A DNA stretch of 64,000 nucleotides, taken from Amycolatopsis pretoriensis. GTDB taxonomy: Bacteria > Actinomycetota > Actinomycetes > Mycobacteriales > Pseudonocardiaceae. A program made the position numbers and the translations under genes. Every line of letters starts with the position of its first letter. Position 1 is the first letter of the stretch. The notes under the pieces are model-generated. The model did not search any database. It worked only from the letters and a program-made list of their open reading frames with translations, and was not told the DNA's origin. The stretch is from contig NZ_FNUJ01000004.1 in NCBI RefSeq assembly GCF_900107925.1, positions 620,001-684,000 on the forward strand, in the 5' to 3' direction. This document shows positions 15,907-24,791 of the stretch, piece by piece.

Positions 15907-16836
15907 ATGGCGTTACTGATGACCGAAATCGAACAGCGCGTTGCCTCGGCTCTGCAGGTCGACGGCCGCGCCGGACCAGGCCGGATCGCCGAGGTCCTCG
16001 ATCTCTCGCCGCGCACGGTCACCCGGGTCATCGCCCGGCTCCGCGCCGACGGGCGGCTGAAAGTCGTCTGCGTACCCAATCCCGCGCACGGCCTCCGCGG
16101 CGCGATGCTCCTGCGAGTCAAGGTCCTCCGCGGCCGCACGCCGGTGATCGCCGACGCCCTGGCCGCCCGCGACGACGTCCTCTTCGTCGACATCCTCGCG
16201 GGCGGCGAGGAGATCAGCGCGGTCGCGCTCGGCGGCGTCGACGGCCGGCTCGTGCACGACGCGCTGCCGTCGACCTCCGCGGTCACCGAGCTGCGCGCGC
16301 ACTCGATCCTGCACGTCTTCTCCGACGCGACGCAGTGGCGAACCGGCCTGCTCACCTCCGACGAGGTCGCGGCGCTGGCTCCGCCGCCGCCCGGCGAGGA
16401 CGTCACTCTCGACGAGCTCGCCCGGCGCCTCCTGGACCGGCTGACCGCCGATGCCCGGCTCGGTCCCGGTGAGCTGGCCGGAGAAGCGCCGGAGTCGACG
16501 GTCCGCCGGAGGATCGAGCGGCTGACCGCGGCCGGTCGCCTACGCACCTACGCGAACATCGACGTCAGGGCGCTGGGCCTGGAAATCGACGCCAACGTCT
16601 GGATGACCGTCCCGCCCGGCCGGCTCGACGAGGTCGGGCGAACGCTCGCGACGCACCCGATGGTCCACGGCACCCTCGCCACGACCGGTGTCACGAACCT
16701 GATGGCCGCCGTCTGGTGCCGGGACCTCGCGGCCCTCTACGGCTTCGTGACCAGCCTCGATGTCCCTTCCGCCGAGGTGACGGTCGTCGCGAAAGCTGTC
16801 AAACGAGGCGCGAGACCGGGCTCACAGAAAATTTGA
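15907..16836 (+). CDS. Lrp/AsnC-family regulator, tandem double-domain form
   Basis: 309 residues with two Lrp-like halves. Helix-turn-helix one is at about 7-50 (IEQRVASALQVDGRAGPGRIAEVLDLSPRTVTRVIARL). A second lies at about 160-205 (LTADARLGPGELAGEAPESTVRRRIERLTAAGRL). Each is followed by a RAM-like alpha/beta region. Doubled Lrp proteins of this length are common in actinobacteria. It may control the divergent phosphatase-like gene or the MFS exporter downstream. Confidence 0.85.
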   Translation: MALLMTEIEQRVASALQVDGRAGPGRIAEVLDLSPRTVTRVIARLRADGRLKVVCVPNPAHGLRGAMLLRVKVLRGRTPVIADALAARDDVLFVDILAGGEEISAVALGGVDGRLVHDALPSTSAVTELRAHSILHVFSDATQWRTGLLTSDEVAALAPPPPGEDVTLDELARRLLDRLTADARLGPGELAGEAPESTVRRRIERLTAAGRLRTYANIDVRALGLEIDANVWMTVPPGRLDEVGRTLATHPMVHGTLATTGVTNLMAAVWCRDLAALYGFVTSLDVPSAEVTVVAKAVKRGARPGSQKI

Positions 16837-16927
16837 TTGCACCATGCAAGCTCTCTGGGAATACTTGGTCGAGACAAGTAGTTGAGCGGTACAAGCAACT
16901 ACGCACGAAGGCTGAGGGAGACCCACC
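16837..16927 (+). promoter_or_regulatory. Promoter region of MFS exporter with inverted repeats
   Basis: Two short imperfect dyads, ACTTG-N7-CAAGT (about 16863-16879) and AGTTG-N11-CAACT (about 16879-16899), sit just upstream of the exporter and are candidate operators. A ribosome site GAGGGAGAC precedes ATG 16928. Confidence 0.4.
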
Positions 16928-18583
16928 ATGAGCAACACCACCACGGCGGAAGGAGCAGCCGCTACGAACGGCAAACTGTCCCACCGCCAGATCCTGACCG
17001 TCCTGTCCGGGCTGATGCTCGGCATGTTCCTCGCCGCGCTCGACCAGACGATCGTTTCGTCCTCGATGCGCACCATCGCCGACGAGCTCCACGGCCTGAG
17101 CCTGCAGGCCTGGGCCACCACGGCGTACCTGATCACCGCGACGCTCTCGACGCCGCTGTACGGCAAGCTGTCCGACCTCTACGGCCGCAAGCCCATGTAC
17201 CTCACCGCGATCTCGCTCTTCCTGGTCGGCTCGCTGGCCAGCGGCATGGCGACGTCGATGTACGAGCTCGCCGCGTTCCGCGCCTTCCAGGGCCTCGGTG
17301 CCGGTGGCCTGATGTCGCTGGCGCTGGCGATCATCACCGACATCACCGCGCCGCGTGAGCGCAGCAAGTACCAGGGCTACTTCATGGCCGTCTTCGGCAT
17401 CTCGAGCGTGGCCGGGCCGGTCGTCGGCGGGTTCTTCGCCGGCATCGACACCTTCGCCGGCATCACCGGCTGGCGCTGGGTCTTCCTGGTCAACGTCCCG
17501 ATCGCGCTCGCCGCACTGGTCGTCGTCACCAAGGTGCTGAACCTCCCGCACACCCGCGTGGACCAGAAGGTCGACTACTGGGGTGCCGTCGCGCTGGCCA
17601 CCGGCCTGGTGCCGCTGCTGATCGTCGCCGAGCAGGGGCGTGAGTGGGGCTGGGGCTCCGCCGCTTCGATCGCCATGTACGTCGTCGGCGGGCTGGGCGT
17701 GGCCGCGTTCGTCTGGATCGAACGCCGGATGGGCGACGCCGCCCTGCTGCCGCTGCGGCTGTTCAAGCGGCCGGTGTTCCGGATGTCGACGATCGTCACG
17801 GTCGTCCAGGGCGCCGGGATGTTCGGCGCGATGATGTCGCTGCCGCTGTACCTGCAGATCGTCAAGGGTGCGACGCCGACCCAGGCCGGCCTGCAGATGC
17901 TGCCGCTGACCCTGGGCATCATGTCCGCGAGCCTGACCAGCGGCCGGCTGATCTCGAAGACCGGGCGCTACAAGATGTTCGCGGTGGCCGGGATCGGCCT
18001 GATGGCGGCGGCGCTGTTCGCGCTCTCGACCATCACCGTCGACAGCTCGCTCGCGCTGGTCATGGTCATCGCCTTCGTGATCGGCCTCGGCCTCGGCGCC
18101 TCGATGCAGACGCTGGTGCTGGCCGCGACCAACGACGTCCGCCCGCAGGACATCGGCGTCGCCACCTCGGCGGCGACCTTCTTCCGCCAGATCGGCGGCA
18201 CGGCGGGCACCGCGGTGTTCCTGTCCATCCTGTTCGGCACGGTCGGCGACCGGATCGCGAACGCCATCCGCTCGGCGATGACCAGCCCGGCCTACGTGTC
18301 GGCGCTGGCCCAGAACCCCGCGTTCGCGCAGCAGATGAAGAGCGGCGCGCTGGACGTCAACGACACGTCGTTCCTGTCCACGCTCGACCCGACGCTGGCC
18401 CGGCCGATCCTGCAGGGCTTCGCCGAGTCGATGAGCACGGTGTTCCTGGTCGGCGGGATCGTGCTGACCGTCGGGTTCGCCCTGGTGTGGTTCCTCAAGG
18501 AGAAGCCGCTCTCGGACAAGTCGGCGATGGAGCAGCGCGCGGAGGCCGAGGCGGACGCCCCGGCGCTCGCCCTGGCGCACTGA
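16928..18583 (+). CDS. DHA2-type MFS drug exporter (14 TM)
   Basis: 551 residues with about 14 hydrophobic segments. It carries the MFS motif A-like GKLSDLYGRKP, the antiporter motif (AVFGISSVAGPVVGG) and the N-terminal LDQTIVSSSMRTIADEL typical of DHA2 exporters. Proton-driven efflux of small hydrophobic compounds is expected. The C-terminal tail is cytosolic and acidic. The Lrp-type regulator upstream and the dyads in the promoter suggest regulated expression. Substrate unknown. Confidence 0.92.
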   Translation: MSNTTTAEGAAATNGKLSHRQILTVLSGLMLGMFLAALDQTIVSSSMRTIADELHGLSLQAWATTAYLITATLSTPLYGKLSDLYGRKPMYLTAISLFLVGSLASGMATSMYELAAFRAFQGLGAGGLMSLALAIITDITAPRERSKYQGYFMAVFGISSVAGPVVGGFFAGIDTFAGITGWRWVFLVNVPIALAALVVVTKVLNLPHTRVDQKVDYWGAVALATGLVPLLIVAEQGREWGWGSAASIAMYVVGGLGVAAFVWIERRMGDAALLPLRLFKRPVFRMSTIVTVVQGAGMFGAMMSLPLYLQIVKGATPTQAGLQMLPLTLGIMSASLTSGRLISKTGRYKMFAVAGIGLMAAALFALSTITVDSSLALVMVIAFVIGLGLGASMQTLVLAATNDVRPQDIGVATSAATFFRQIGGTAGTAVFLSILFGTVGDRIANAIRSAMTSPAYVSALAQNPAFAQQMKSGALDVNDTSFLSTLDPTLARPILQGFAESMSTVFLVGGIVLTVGFALVWFLKEKPLSDKSAMEQRAEAEADAPALALAH

Positions 18584-18591
18584 CCGCGTGA

Positions 18592-18626
18592 AAAAGGCCC
18601 CCTCGGGAATCCCGAGGGGGCCTTTT
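18592..18626. terminator. Bidirectional Rho-independent terminator
   Basis: Perfect GC stem (GGCCCCCTCGGG and its complement) with a 3-base loop, flanked by AAAA on the left and TTTT on the right. It serves both the MFS gene and the convergent ppa gene. Confidence 0.95.
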
Positions 18627-18636
18627 CGCGTGCGGG

Positions 18637-19155
18637 CTAGTGGGCCGCGCCGCCGTTGGCCTCTTCCTTGGCCAGGCGGTCGGTCTCGCGCTCGTAGGAG
18701 CGGGCGATCTCGGCCTCGGCCTCGGTGCGGCCGACCCAGGACGAGCCTTCGACGCTCTTGCCGGGCTCGAGGTCCTTGTAGACCTCGAAGAAGTGCTGGA
18801 TCTCCAGCTTGTGGAACTCGTTCAGGTGGTGGATGTCGCGCAGGTGCTCGAGGCGCGGGTCGTTCGTCGGGACCGCGAGGACCTTGTCGTCCGGGCCCTT
18901 CTCGTCGGTCATCCGGAACATGCCGATCGCGCGGCAGCGGATCAGGCAGCCCGGGAACGTCGGCTCCTGCACGAGGACCAGCACGTCCAGCGGGTCGCCG
19001 TCCTGGCCGAGGGTGTCGTCGATGAAGCCGTAGTCGGCCGGGTACTGCGTGGCCGTGAACAGGGTCCGGTCCAGCTTGATCCGGCCGGTCTTGTGGTCGA
19101 CCTCGTACTTGTTGCGCTCCCCTTTGGGGATTTCGATCGTGACGTCGAACTCCAC
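18637..19155 (-). CDS. ppa: Inorganic pyrophosphatase
   Basis: 172 residues, soluble family I enzyme hydrolysing pyrophosphate. Signatures: EFDVTIEIPKGERNKYEVDH, YPADYGFIDDT, the metal-binding DGDPLDVLVL, and FFEVYKDLEPGKSV. GTG 19155 was chosen because the family begins with (M)EFDV and GTGAGGAC lies just upstream; a longer reading to 19218 adds an atypical N-terminus. Confidence 0.97.
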   Translation of the reverse strand: MEFDVTIEIPKGERNKYEVDHKTGRIKLDRTLFTATQYPADYGFIDDTLGQDGDPLDVLVLVQEPTFPGCLIRCRAIGMFRMTDEKGPDDKVLAVPTNDPRLEHLRDIHHLNEFHKLEIQHFFEVYKDLEPGKSVEGSSWVGRTEAEAEIARSYERETDRLAKEEANGGAAH

Positions 19156-19331
19156 GCCTGTCCTCACTGCTTCTTCATAGGTCCCGGCATGCCACGCGTC
19201 GCGGGCGGCAACCTTCATGACTGTCTTGACGTCTCCTAGTGTGGACTACGCCCTGCGTCGGGGTCGCATCGATGTCGGCCCCGGGGCATGTGAGCTTGGC
19301 CCCTTCCGGGGCAGGTGAGAAGGAGTGGTGG

Positions 19332-21656
19332 GTGCCGGAAAACGACCAGCCGATGTGGCCGTCGTCGGACGAAGACGGCTCGTCGTCCGGTGCGCGGGAG
19401 ACCACGCCGATGGCGCTGCCCGACCCGCCGGCGAGCCCTCCCGACGGGCCCGGCGTGCCCAAGGTCACAAGCAGTGAAGCGCCGAAGGGATCGTGGTTCG
19501 CGCCGAACGTCGCGCCCGAACTGATCCCGGGCCTGAACGTGCCCACCGAGGAGCCGCCGCCCCCCCCGCCGCCCGCGAAGCAGGACCTCGCCGACCGGCT
19601 CGGGTCCCGCGAGCCGAAGCCGGAGCCGAAGCCCGAACCGGCCGAGGCCGCGCCGGTCGCGGAGAGCACCCAGTTCATCGAGGTCAAGCAGGCCGAGAGC
19701 ACGCAGTACATCCAGGCCGAGCCGAAGCCCGCGGACACCCAGCAGATGGCGCCGCGGACGCCGATCGTGCCGGTGGAGCGCAACGTCTGGCCCGGTGCGC
19801 AGCCGGAACGGTCCGACGAGCCCCGGTCCGACAAGCCCGAAGCGCAGCCGTGGCGCGAAGAGCTCCAGCTCTGGCGCGAGGAGCAGCAGCGCCGCGAAGA
19901 GCAGCTGACCCAACGCCGTCAGGAGCCGCAGCCGCCGCAACAGCCGCAACAGCGCGCCGAAGCGCCCTGGGCACAGCGCATCGACGTCCCGGAACGCACC
20001 GCCGAGCCGGCCGAACGGCGTCCCGGCCTGCCGCCGGAGCCGCCGCGCGGGATCGTCCCGTCGGCGTCCGCCGGGTCGCTGGCCCGGCCGATGCGGATCG
20101 AGCCGGACGGGCAGCGGTTCGACGCCGAGGCGACCGTCGGGATCGAGCGGCCGACCCAGTTCCCCGGCGCCTTCCAGCAGCAGCCCCAGCCGCGCAACGA
20201 GCCCCCCGCGGAGCCACCGCCGCCGCCCCCGGCCGAGCCCGCGGCCGCCGAGGAACCGCCGAAGAAGCGCCGCAAGGGCAAGATCATCGCCATCGTCGCG
20301 GTCGTCGTGCTGCTGCTGGCCGGCGGCGGGGTCGCCGCCGCGATGCCGAAGGTGTCGAACCGGCTCGGCCTGCCGTGGGCACCGAACGCGCCGAAGGGCG
20401 ACAGCCCGGACCCGGTCGCGGCCACGCGCCAGCTGCAGGGGCCGGACACAGCCGGGCAGGCGCCGACCGCGAACGGCGTCAAGTCCGTGCTGTCCGGCCC
20501 GGCCGGCAACAGCGCGCTCGGCCAGCTCAACGGCAGCGTCGTCGACCCGGTGACCGGCACGACGCTGTGGGACCACAGCGCCGGGACGGCGGTGACCCCC
20601 GCGTCGACGACGAAGGTGCTCACGACGGCGGCCGCGCTGCTGTCCATGGACCCGAACACGCGGCTGTCGACGAAGATCGTCCAGGGCGCCGACCCGGGCA
20701 CGGTGATCCTGGTCGGCGGCGGTGACGTCACCCTGACCTCGCTGCCGCTGGGCACCGAGTCGCCGCTGTACCCGGGCGCCGCGCACGTCGACGACCTGGT
20801 CGCGCAGGTGAAGAAGGCCAACCCGAACGTCAAGAAGGTGCAGGTCGACCTCAGCCTGTTCAAGGGCGCGACGACCGCGCCGGGCTGGGCCGCGGGCGAC
20901 GCGCCGTCGACGTTCGCCACCCAGATCGGCTCGGTGATGGCCGACGCCGGGCGCCAGGACCCGAAGAACAACAACTCCCAGCGCGTGCCCAACGCGGGCA
21001 GCGCGCTGGCGGGAACGATCGCGTCGAAGCTCAGCGCGTCGGCGGGCGGCCAGGCGGCCGCGCCGAAGGACGCGAAGGTGCTCGCCGAGGTCAAGTCGGC
21101 CCCGCTGACCGAGCTGGTGTCCGACACGATGGAGCTGTCCGACGACGTCCTCGCCGAGGCCCTCGCCCGGCAGGTCGCGCTGGCGACCGGCCAGGAGGCG
21201 ACCTTCGCGGGCGGCGCCGCGGCGACCATCAAGGTGCTCAAGGACCACGGGTTCGACACCGCCGGCGTCAAGCTGTCCGACGGCAGCGGCATCTCGACCG
21301 AGAACAAGATCCCGGCGAAGCTGCTGACCCAGCTGATGGCGGCCGCGGCGGCCCCGGACGGCAAGAACCCGAACACCGGCAAGCTGCGCGCGATGCTGGC
21401 CGGCCTGCCGGTGGCGGGCGGCTCGGGCACCCTCGCGGACAAGCGGTTCGAGACGCCGGCGTCGCAGGCCGGCCGCGGCTGGGTGCGGGCCAAGACGGGC
21501 ACGCTGACCGGCGTCAACACCCTCGCCGGGCTGGTCCTGGACCAGGACGGGCGGGTGCTGGTGTTCGCGTTCATGTCCAACGGCTCGGACCAGCAACCGG
21601 GCCGGGACGCGATCGACGCCCTCGCGACGAGCCTCCGCAAGTGCGGGTGCTCGTAG
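19332..21656 (+). CDS. D-alanyl-D-alanine carboxypeptidase/endopeptidase (S13, PBP4-type), membrane anchored with proline-rich N-terminus
   Basis: 774 residues from GTG 19332, six bases after AAGGAG. Residues 1-310 are a proline/glutamate/arginine-rich cytosolic region with a WREEQQRREEQL coiled-coil-like stretch. One membrane helix follows (KIIAIVAVVVLLLAGGGVA, about 317-338). The extracytoplasmic S13 domain has S425-T-T-K428, an S-x-N-like DGSGISTEN (650-658) and K721-T-G723. It trims or cleaves peptidoglycan stem peptides. The very long disordered N-terminus is unusual for PBP4 and may tether it to cytosolic partners. Order ppa-dacB-metalloprotease-tilS-hpt matches other actinobacteria. 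Confidence 0.92.
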   Translation: MPENDQPMWPSSDEDGSSSGARETTPMALPDPPASPPDGPGVPKVTSSEAPKGSWFAPNVAPELIPGLNVPTEEPPPPPPPAKQDLADRLGSREPKPEPKPEPAEAAPVAESTQFIEVKQAESTQYIQAEPKPADTQQMAPRTPIVPVERNVWPGAQPERSDEPRSDKPEAQPWREELQLWREEQQRREEQLTQRRQEPQPPQQPQQRAEAPWAQRIDVPERTAEPAERRPGLPPEPPRGIVPSASAGSLARPMRIEPDGQRFDAEATVGIERPTQFPGAFQQQPQPRNEPPAEPPPPPPAEPAAAEEPPKKRRKGKIIAIVAVVVLLLAGGGVAAAMPKVSNRLGLPWAPNAPKGDSPDPVAATRQLQGPDTAGQAPTANGVKSVLSGPAGNSALGQLNGSVVDPVTGTTLWDHSAGTAVTPASTTKVLTTAAALLSMDPNTRLSTKIVQGADPGTVILVGGGDVTLTSLPLGTESPLYPGAAHVDDLVAQVKKANPNVKKVQVDLSLFKGATTAPGWAAGDAPSTFATQIGSVMADAGRQDPKNNNSQRVPNAGSALAGTIASKLSASAGGQAAAPKDAKVLAEVKSAPLTELVSDTMELSDDVLAEALARQVALATGQEATFAGGAAATIKVLKDHGFDTAGVKLSDGSGISTENKIPAKLLTQLMAAAAAPDGKNPNTGKLRAMLAGLPVAGGSGTLADKRFETPASQAGRGWVRAKTGTLTGVNTLAGLVLDQDGRVLVFAFMSNGSDQQPGRDAIDALATSLRKCGCS

Positions 21657-21710
21657 AACCGTACGAAGATCGTGGCCGGAAACCGACCTGGGCCAGGTAG
21701 CGTCGGAAGG

Positions 21711-22748
21711 GTGAGTCAGGAAACCGAGACCCGGCCCATGGTCGACTGGGCGCTCGCCGCGCAGACGGGCGCGCTGCTCGTGCGCGGCGGCCCGCAGGTT
21801 CCGAGAGAAGAGGCCGAGGCGGCCGTCACCGATCTGCGCGAGCTGACCATCACGGCCGAAGGCCACGTCCGCGAGCTGACGAACCTCGGCCTCGACCTGC
21901 CGCTGCTGCCCGGCGAGGTCGTCGACCGCCCCGGCTGGGTGCGCTCGGCCGCCGGCGGGCTGGACGCGCTCACCGGGCGCGCGCTGCCGCGGCAGGGCGG
22001 GCCGTTCGGGCCGATCCTGGCCGGCGGCGCCGGCGTGCAGACCGGGCTGGTGCTCGCCTTCCTGGCCAGCCGCGTGCTCGGCCAGTACGACCCGTTCGGC
22101 GGGCCGGACAAGGCCGGTCAGCTGCTGCTCGTCGCGCCGAACGTCGTCGCCGCCGAGCGGGCGATGGACGTACCCGGGCGCGACTTCCGGCTGTGGGTCT
22201 GCCTGCACGAATGCACCCACCGCCTCCAGTTCACCGCGGTCCGGTGGCTGCGCGACTACTTCGCCGACGAGGTCGAGCGGCTCGTCGCCGGGCTCGCGGG
22301 CGCCGGCTCCGACAGCCTCGCCGACCTCGTCGGACGGCTGCCCGAGGCGATCAAGCAGGGGCCGAAGCTGAACCTCGCCGAGCTGCTCCAGTCGCCGAAG
22401 GAACGCGCGGTCTTCGACCGGCTGCTGGCGCTTTCGACGCTCCTAGAGGGCCACGCCGACTTCGTGATGGACGCCGTCGGCCCACAGGTCGTCCCGAGCG
22501 TCGACACGATCCGCGCGCGGTTCACGGCCCGGCGCAAGGGCGGCGGCGTCTTCGACCGGCTGCTGCGCGCGCTGCTCGGCGTCGACGCGAAGATCCGTCA
22601 GTACGAAGAAGGCGCGAAGTTCACGAAGCACGTCGTGGACGCCGTCGGCATGGAAGGCTTCAACGCCGTGTGGCGCTCGCCGAACACCCTGCCTTCGCGC
22701 GCCGAGATCGCCGACCCGGCCGCGTGGGTCCGGCGCCTGCACGGATGA
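21711..22748 (+). CDS. Zinc-dependent metalloprotease of the DUF2342/F420-associated family
   Basis: 345 residues from GTG 21711. The active-site motif is H166-E-C-T-H170 (LHECTHRLQF), followed by a glutamate-rich helix and LLEGHADFVMDAVG, typical of this actinobacterial family that sits next to tilS. ATG 21738 is an alternative start. The gene overlaps tilS by four bases, implying translational coupling. Physiological substrate unknown. Confidence 0.88.
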   Translation: MSQETETRPMVDWALAAQTGALLVRGGPQVPREEAEAAVTDLRELTITAEGHVRELTNLGLDLPLLPGEVVDRPGWVRSAAGGLDALTGRALPRQGGPFGPILAGGAGVQTGLVLAFLASRVLGQYDPFGGPDKAGQLLLVAPNVVAAERAMDVPGRDFRLWVCLHECTHRLQFTAVRWLRDYFADEVERLVAGLAGAGSDSLADLVGRLPEAIKQGPKLNLAELLQSPKERAVFDRLLALSTLLEGHADFVMDAVGPQVVPSVDTIRARFTARRKGGGVFDRLLRALLGVDAKIRQYEEGAKFTKHVVDAVGMEGFNAVWRSPNTLPSRAEIADPAAWVRRLHG

Positions 22749-23695
22749 CGGACAAGGCGGTCGCGGCCGTCCGCCGGGCCGTCCGCACGTTCCTGGACGC
22801 CGTCGAAGCCCCGCCCGAAATCTGCGTCGGGGTCTCCGGTGGCGCCGACTCCCTCGCGCTGTGCGAAGCCGCCGCGTACGTCGGGCACCACCGCGGCCAC
22901 CGCGTCCGCGCGCTGGTCGTGGACCACGGCCTGCAGGAGGGCTCGGCGAAGATCGCGCTCGACGCGGCCGCCGCGGCGAAGTCGCTCGGCGCCGACGAAG
23001 CCGAAGTGCGCCGGACCGACGTCACCGGGCCCGGCGGCCCGGAAGCCGCCGCGCGCAAGGCCCGCTACCGCGCCCTGGCCGGCCACGACCTCGTCCTGCT
23101 CGGCCACACCCTCGACGACCAGGCCGAGACGGTCCTGCTGGGCCTCGGCCGCGGCTCCGGCCCGCGCAGCATGGCCGGGATGCGCCCGCACGACCCGCCG
23201 TGGGGCCGCCCGCTGCTCGCCGTCCCGCGCGCGACCACCCGGGCCGCCTGCGCCGAGCTCGGCGTCGAGCCCTGGGAGGACCCGCACAATGCCGAAGCGC
23301 GCTTCACCCGCGTCCGGTTGCGCACCGAAGTCCTGCCGTTGCTGGAAGACGTCCTCAACGGCGGAGTGGCCGGCGCACTCGCCCGCACGGCCGCGCAGCT
23401 GCGTGAGGACAGTGAGGCACTGGACACAATGGCGGACATGATCTTCACCCGCGCGGGCGGCCCCGAAGGGCTGGATGCCGGCGTCCTCGCGGCCGAGCCC
23501 TCGGCGATCCGGCGGCGGGTTATCCGCAGGTGGCTGCTGCAATCGGGTGTGCGCGAGCTCACCGACGCGCACCTCCGCGCGGTCGACGGCCTCGTCGCCC
23601 GGTGGCGTGGTCAGGGTGGTGTCTGGTTGCCCGGCAACTTGGAGGCGCGGCGGGCGCATGGCAGGCTCTGCGTCACCTCCCAACCCACCACCTGA
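22745..23695 (+). CDS. tilS: tRNA(Ile)-lysidine synthase
   Basis: 316 residues. An N-type ATP pyrophosphatase that modifies C34 of tRNA-Ile(CAU) with lysine. PP-loop S31-G-G-A-D-S36, VDHGLQEGS and LGHTLDDQAETVLLGL are clear. The C-terminal substrate domain is short, as in actinobacteria. ATG 22745 overlaps the upstream TGA (ATGA); hpt follows 12 bases later. Confidence 0.96.
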   Translation: MTDKAVAAVRRAVRTFLDAVEAPPEICVGVSGGADSLALCEAAAYVGHHRGHRVRALVVDHGLQEGSAKIALDAAAAAKSLGADEAEVRRTDVTGPGGPEAAARKARYRALAGHDLVLLGHTLDDQAETVLLGLGRGSGPRSMAGMRPHDPPWGRPLLAVPRATTRAACAELGVEPWEDPHNAEARFTRVRLRTEVLPLLEDVLNGGVAGALARTAAQLREDSEALDTMADMIFTRAGGPEGLDAGVLAAEPSAIRRRVIRRWLLQSGVRELTDAHLRAVDGLVARWRGQGGVWLPGNLEARRAHGRLCVTSQPTT

Positions 23696-23707
23696 GGAGA
23701 ATGACCC

Positions 23708-24259
23708 GTGTACGAGGGCGAAATCGCCTCCGTGCTCGTCACCGAGCAGCAGATCAAGGACAAGATCACGGAGCTGTCGGCGCAGATCGCCGCCGACTAT
23801 CCGGCCAACGGGCAGGGTGAACTCCTGCTGGTGGGTGTCCTGAAGGGCGCGGTCATGTTCATGACCGACTTCGCCCGCGCGCTGCCGCTGCCGACGCAGC
23901 TGGAATTCATGGCCGTCTCCTCGTACGGCTCGGCGACGTCGTCGTCCGGTGTCGTGCGGATCCTCAAGGACCTCGACCGCGACATCGCGGGCCGGGACGT
24001 GCTGATCGTCGAGGACATCGTCGACTCCGGCCTCACGCTGTCGTGGCTGCTGAAGAACCTCGCGAGCCGGAACCCGGCGTCGCTCGAGGTCGTGTCGCTG
24101 CTGCGCAAGCCGGAGGCGGTCAAGGTGGACGTCCCGGTGAAGTACATCGGCTTCGACATCCCGAACGAGTTCGTCGTCGGCTACGGCCTGGACTACGCCG
24201 AGCGCTACCGGGACCTGCCGTACATCGGGACGCTGGACCCGAAGGTGTACACGGCGTAG
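23708..24259 (+). CDS. hpt: Hypoxanthine phosphoribosyltransferase
   Basis: 183 residues from GTG, with GAGGAGAA upstream. Purine salvage: hypoxanthine or guanine plus PRPP to IMP or GMP. PRPP-binding loop VLIVEDIVDSGLTLSWLL, the FMAVSSYG segment, and the C-terminal YIGFDIPNEFVVGYGLDYAE are all typical. It follows tilS closely; the next gene cluster starts after a 144-base gap that should hold a promoter. Confidence 0.97.
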   Translation: MYEGEIASVLVTEQQIKDKITELSAQIAADYPANGQGELLLVGVLKGAVMFMTDFARALPLPTQLEFMAVSSYGSATSSSGVVRILKDLDRDIAGRDVLIVEDIVDSGLTLSWLLKNLASRNPASLEVVSLLRKPEAVKVDVPVKYIGFDIPNEFVVGYGLDYAERYRDLPYIGTLDPKVYTA

Positions 24260-24403
24260 TTCGCCGACCGTTCACCGCAACTACCGGATTTTCGGAACCC
24301 CGCGGTCCGAGATTGCGTCATACGCTCTGATCACGTGCGTTAACCTATGCGAAGACCATTCGTGCCCGCGGTGACCGGGTCGGGGGAACGGGAGAGAGCT
24401 CAG

Positions 24404-24769
24404 ATGGGGAACAGCAGCGCTGCCGACGCGAACGCCTTCAAGGCCGCGGCCGCGGCGGGTCAGGTCGGGATCGACCCCGACGCCGCGCAGACCGTGCTGA
24501 ACAAGATCCGCACCGGCAAGGACGCGGTCGAGGCCCTGCTCAGCGGCGCGGGCACGCTCGCGCAGCCGCCGAAACTCGGGGACAACCCGGTCGGCAACGC
24601 GATGGCGGCCAAGTTCGTGCAGCGCGCCGACGGCGGGAACGACTCCTACGCCGCCGCGCTGCAGAACCTGCTCGACCAGTACACCGCCGCCGAGGAGGGC
24701 ATCGTCACGGCGATGTCCCGGTACCACGAGATCGACCAGGCCGCGGCCGACCCGTTCCGCAACGCCTGA
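24404..24769 (+). CDS. PE-like small type VII secretion substrate
   Basis: 121 residues, almost all helical, no signal peptide. ATG 24404 follows GGGAGAGAG. The C-terminal half carries Y-x-x-x-D/E motifs (YTAAE, YHEID) that act as type VII secretion signals in PE/EspC-like proteins. The next gene is PPE-like and is followed by two EspG genes, so this is assigned as the PE-like partner. The position between hpt and ftsH matches PE32-PPE65 in Mycobacterium tuberculosis, as I recall it. Confidence 0.7.
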   Translation: MGNSSAADANAFKAAAAAGQVGIDPDAAQTVLNKIRTGKDAVEALLSGAGTLAQPPKLGDNPVGNAMAAKFVQRADGGNDSYAAALQNLLDQYTAAEEGIVTAMSRYHEIDQAAADPFRNA

Positions 24770-24791
24770 GCCCAGAGGGGGATTTCGAGTC

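Noticed and set aside
19236..22220. 994-residue minus-strand open frame
   Set aside because: Antisense to the S13 peptidase and metalloprotease genes; arginine/glycine-rich with no motifs, a typical high-GC artefact.
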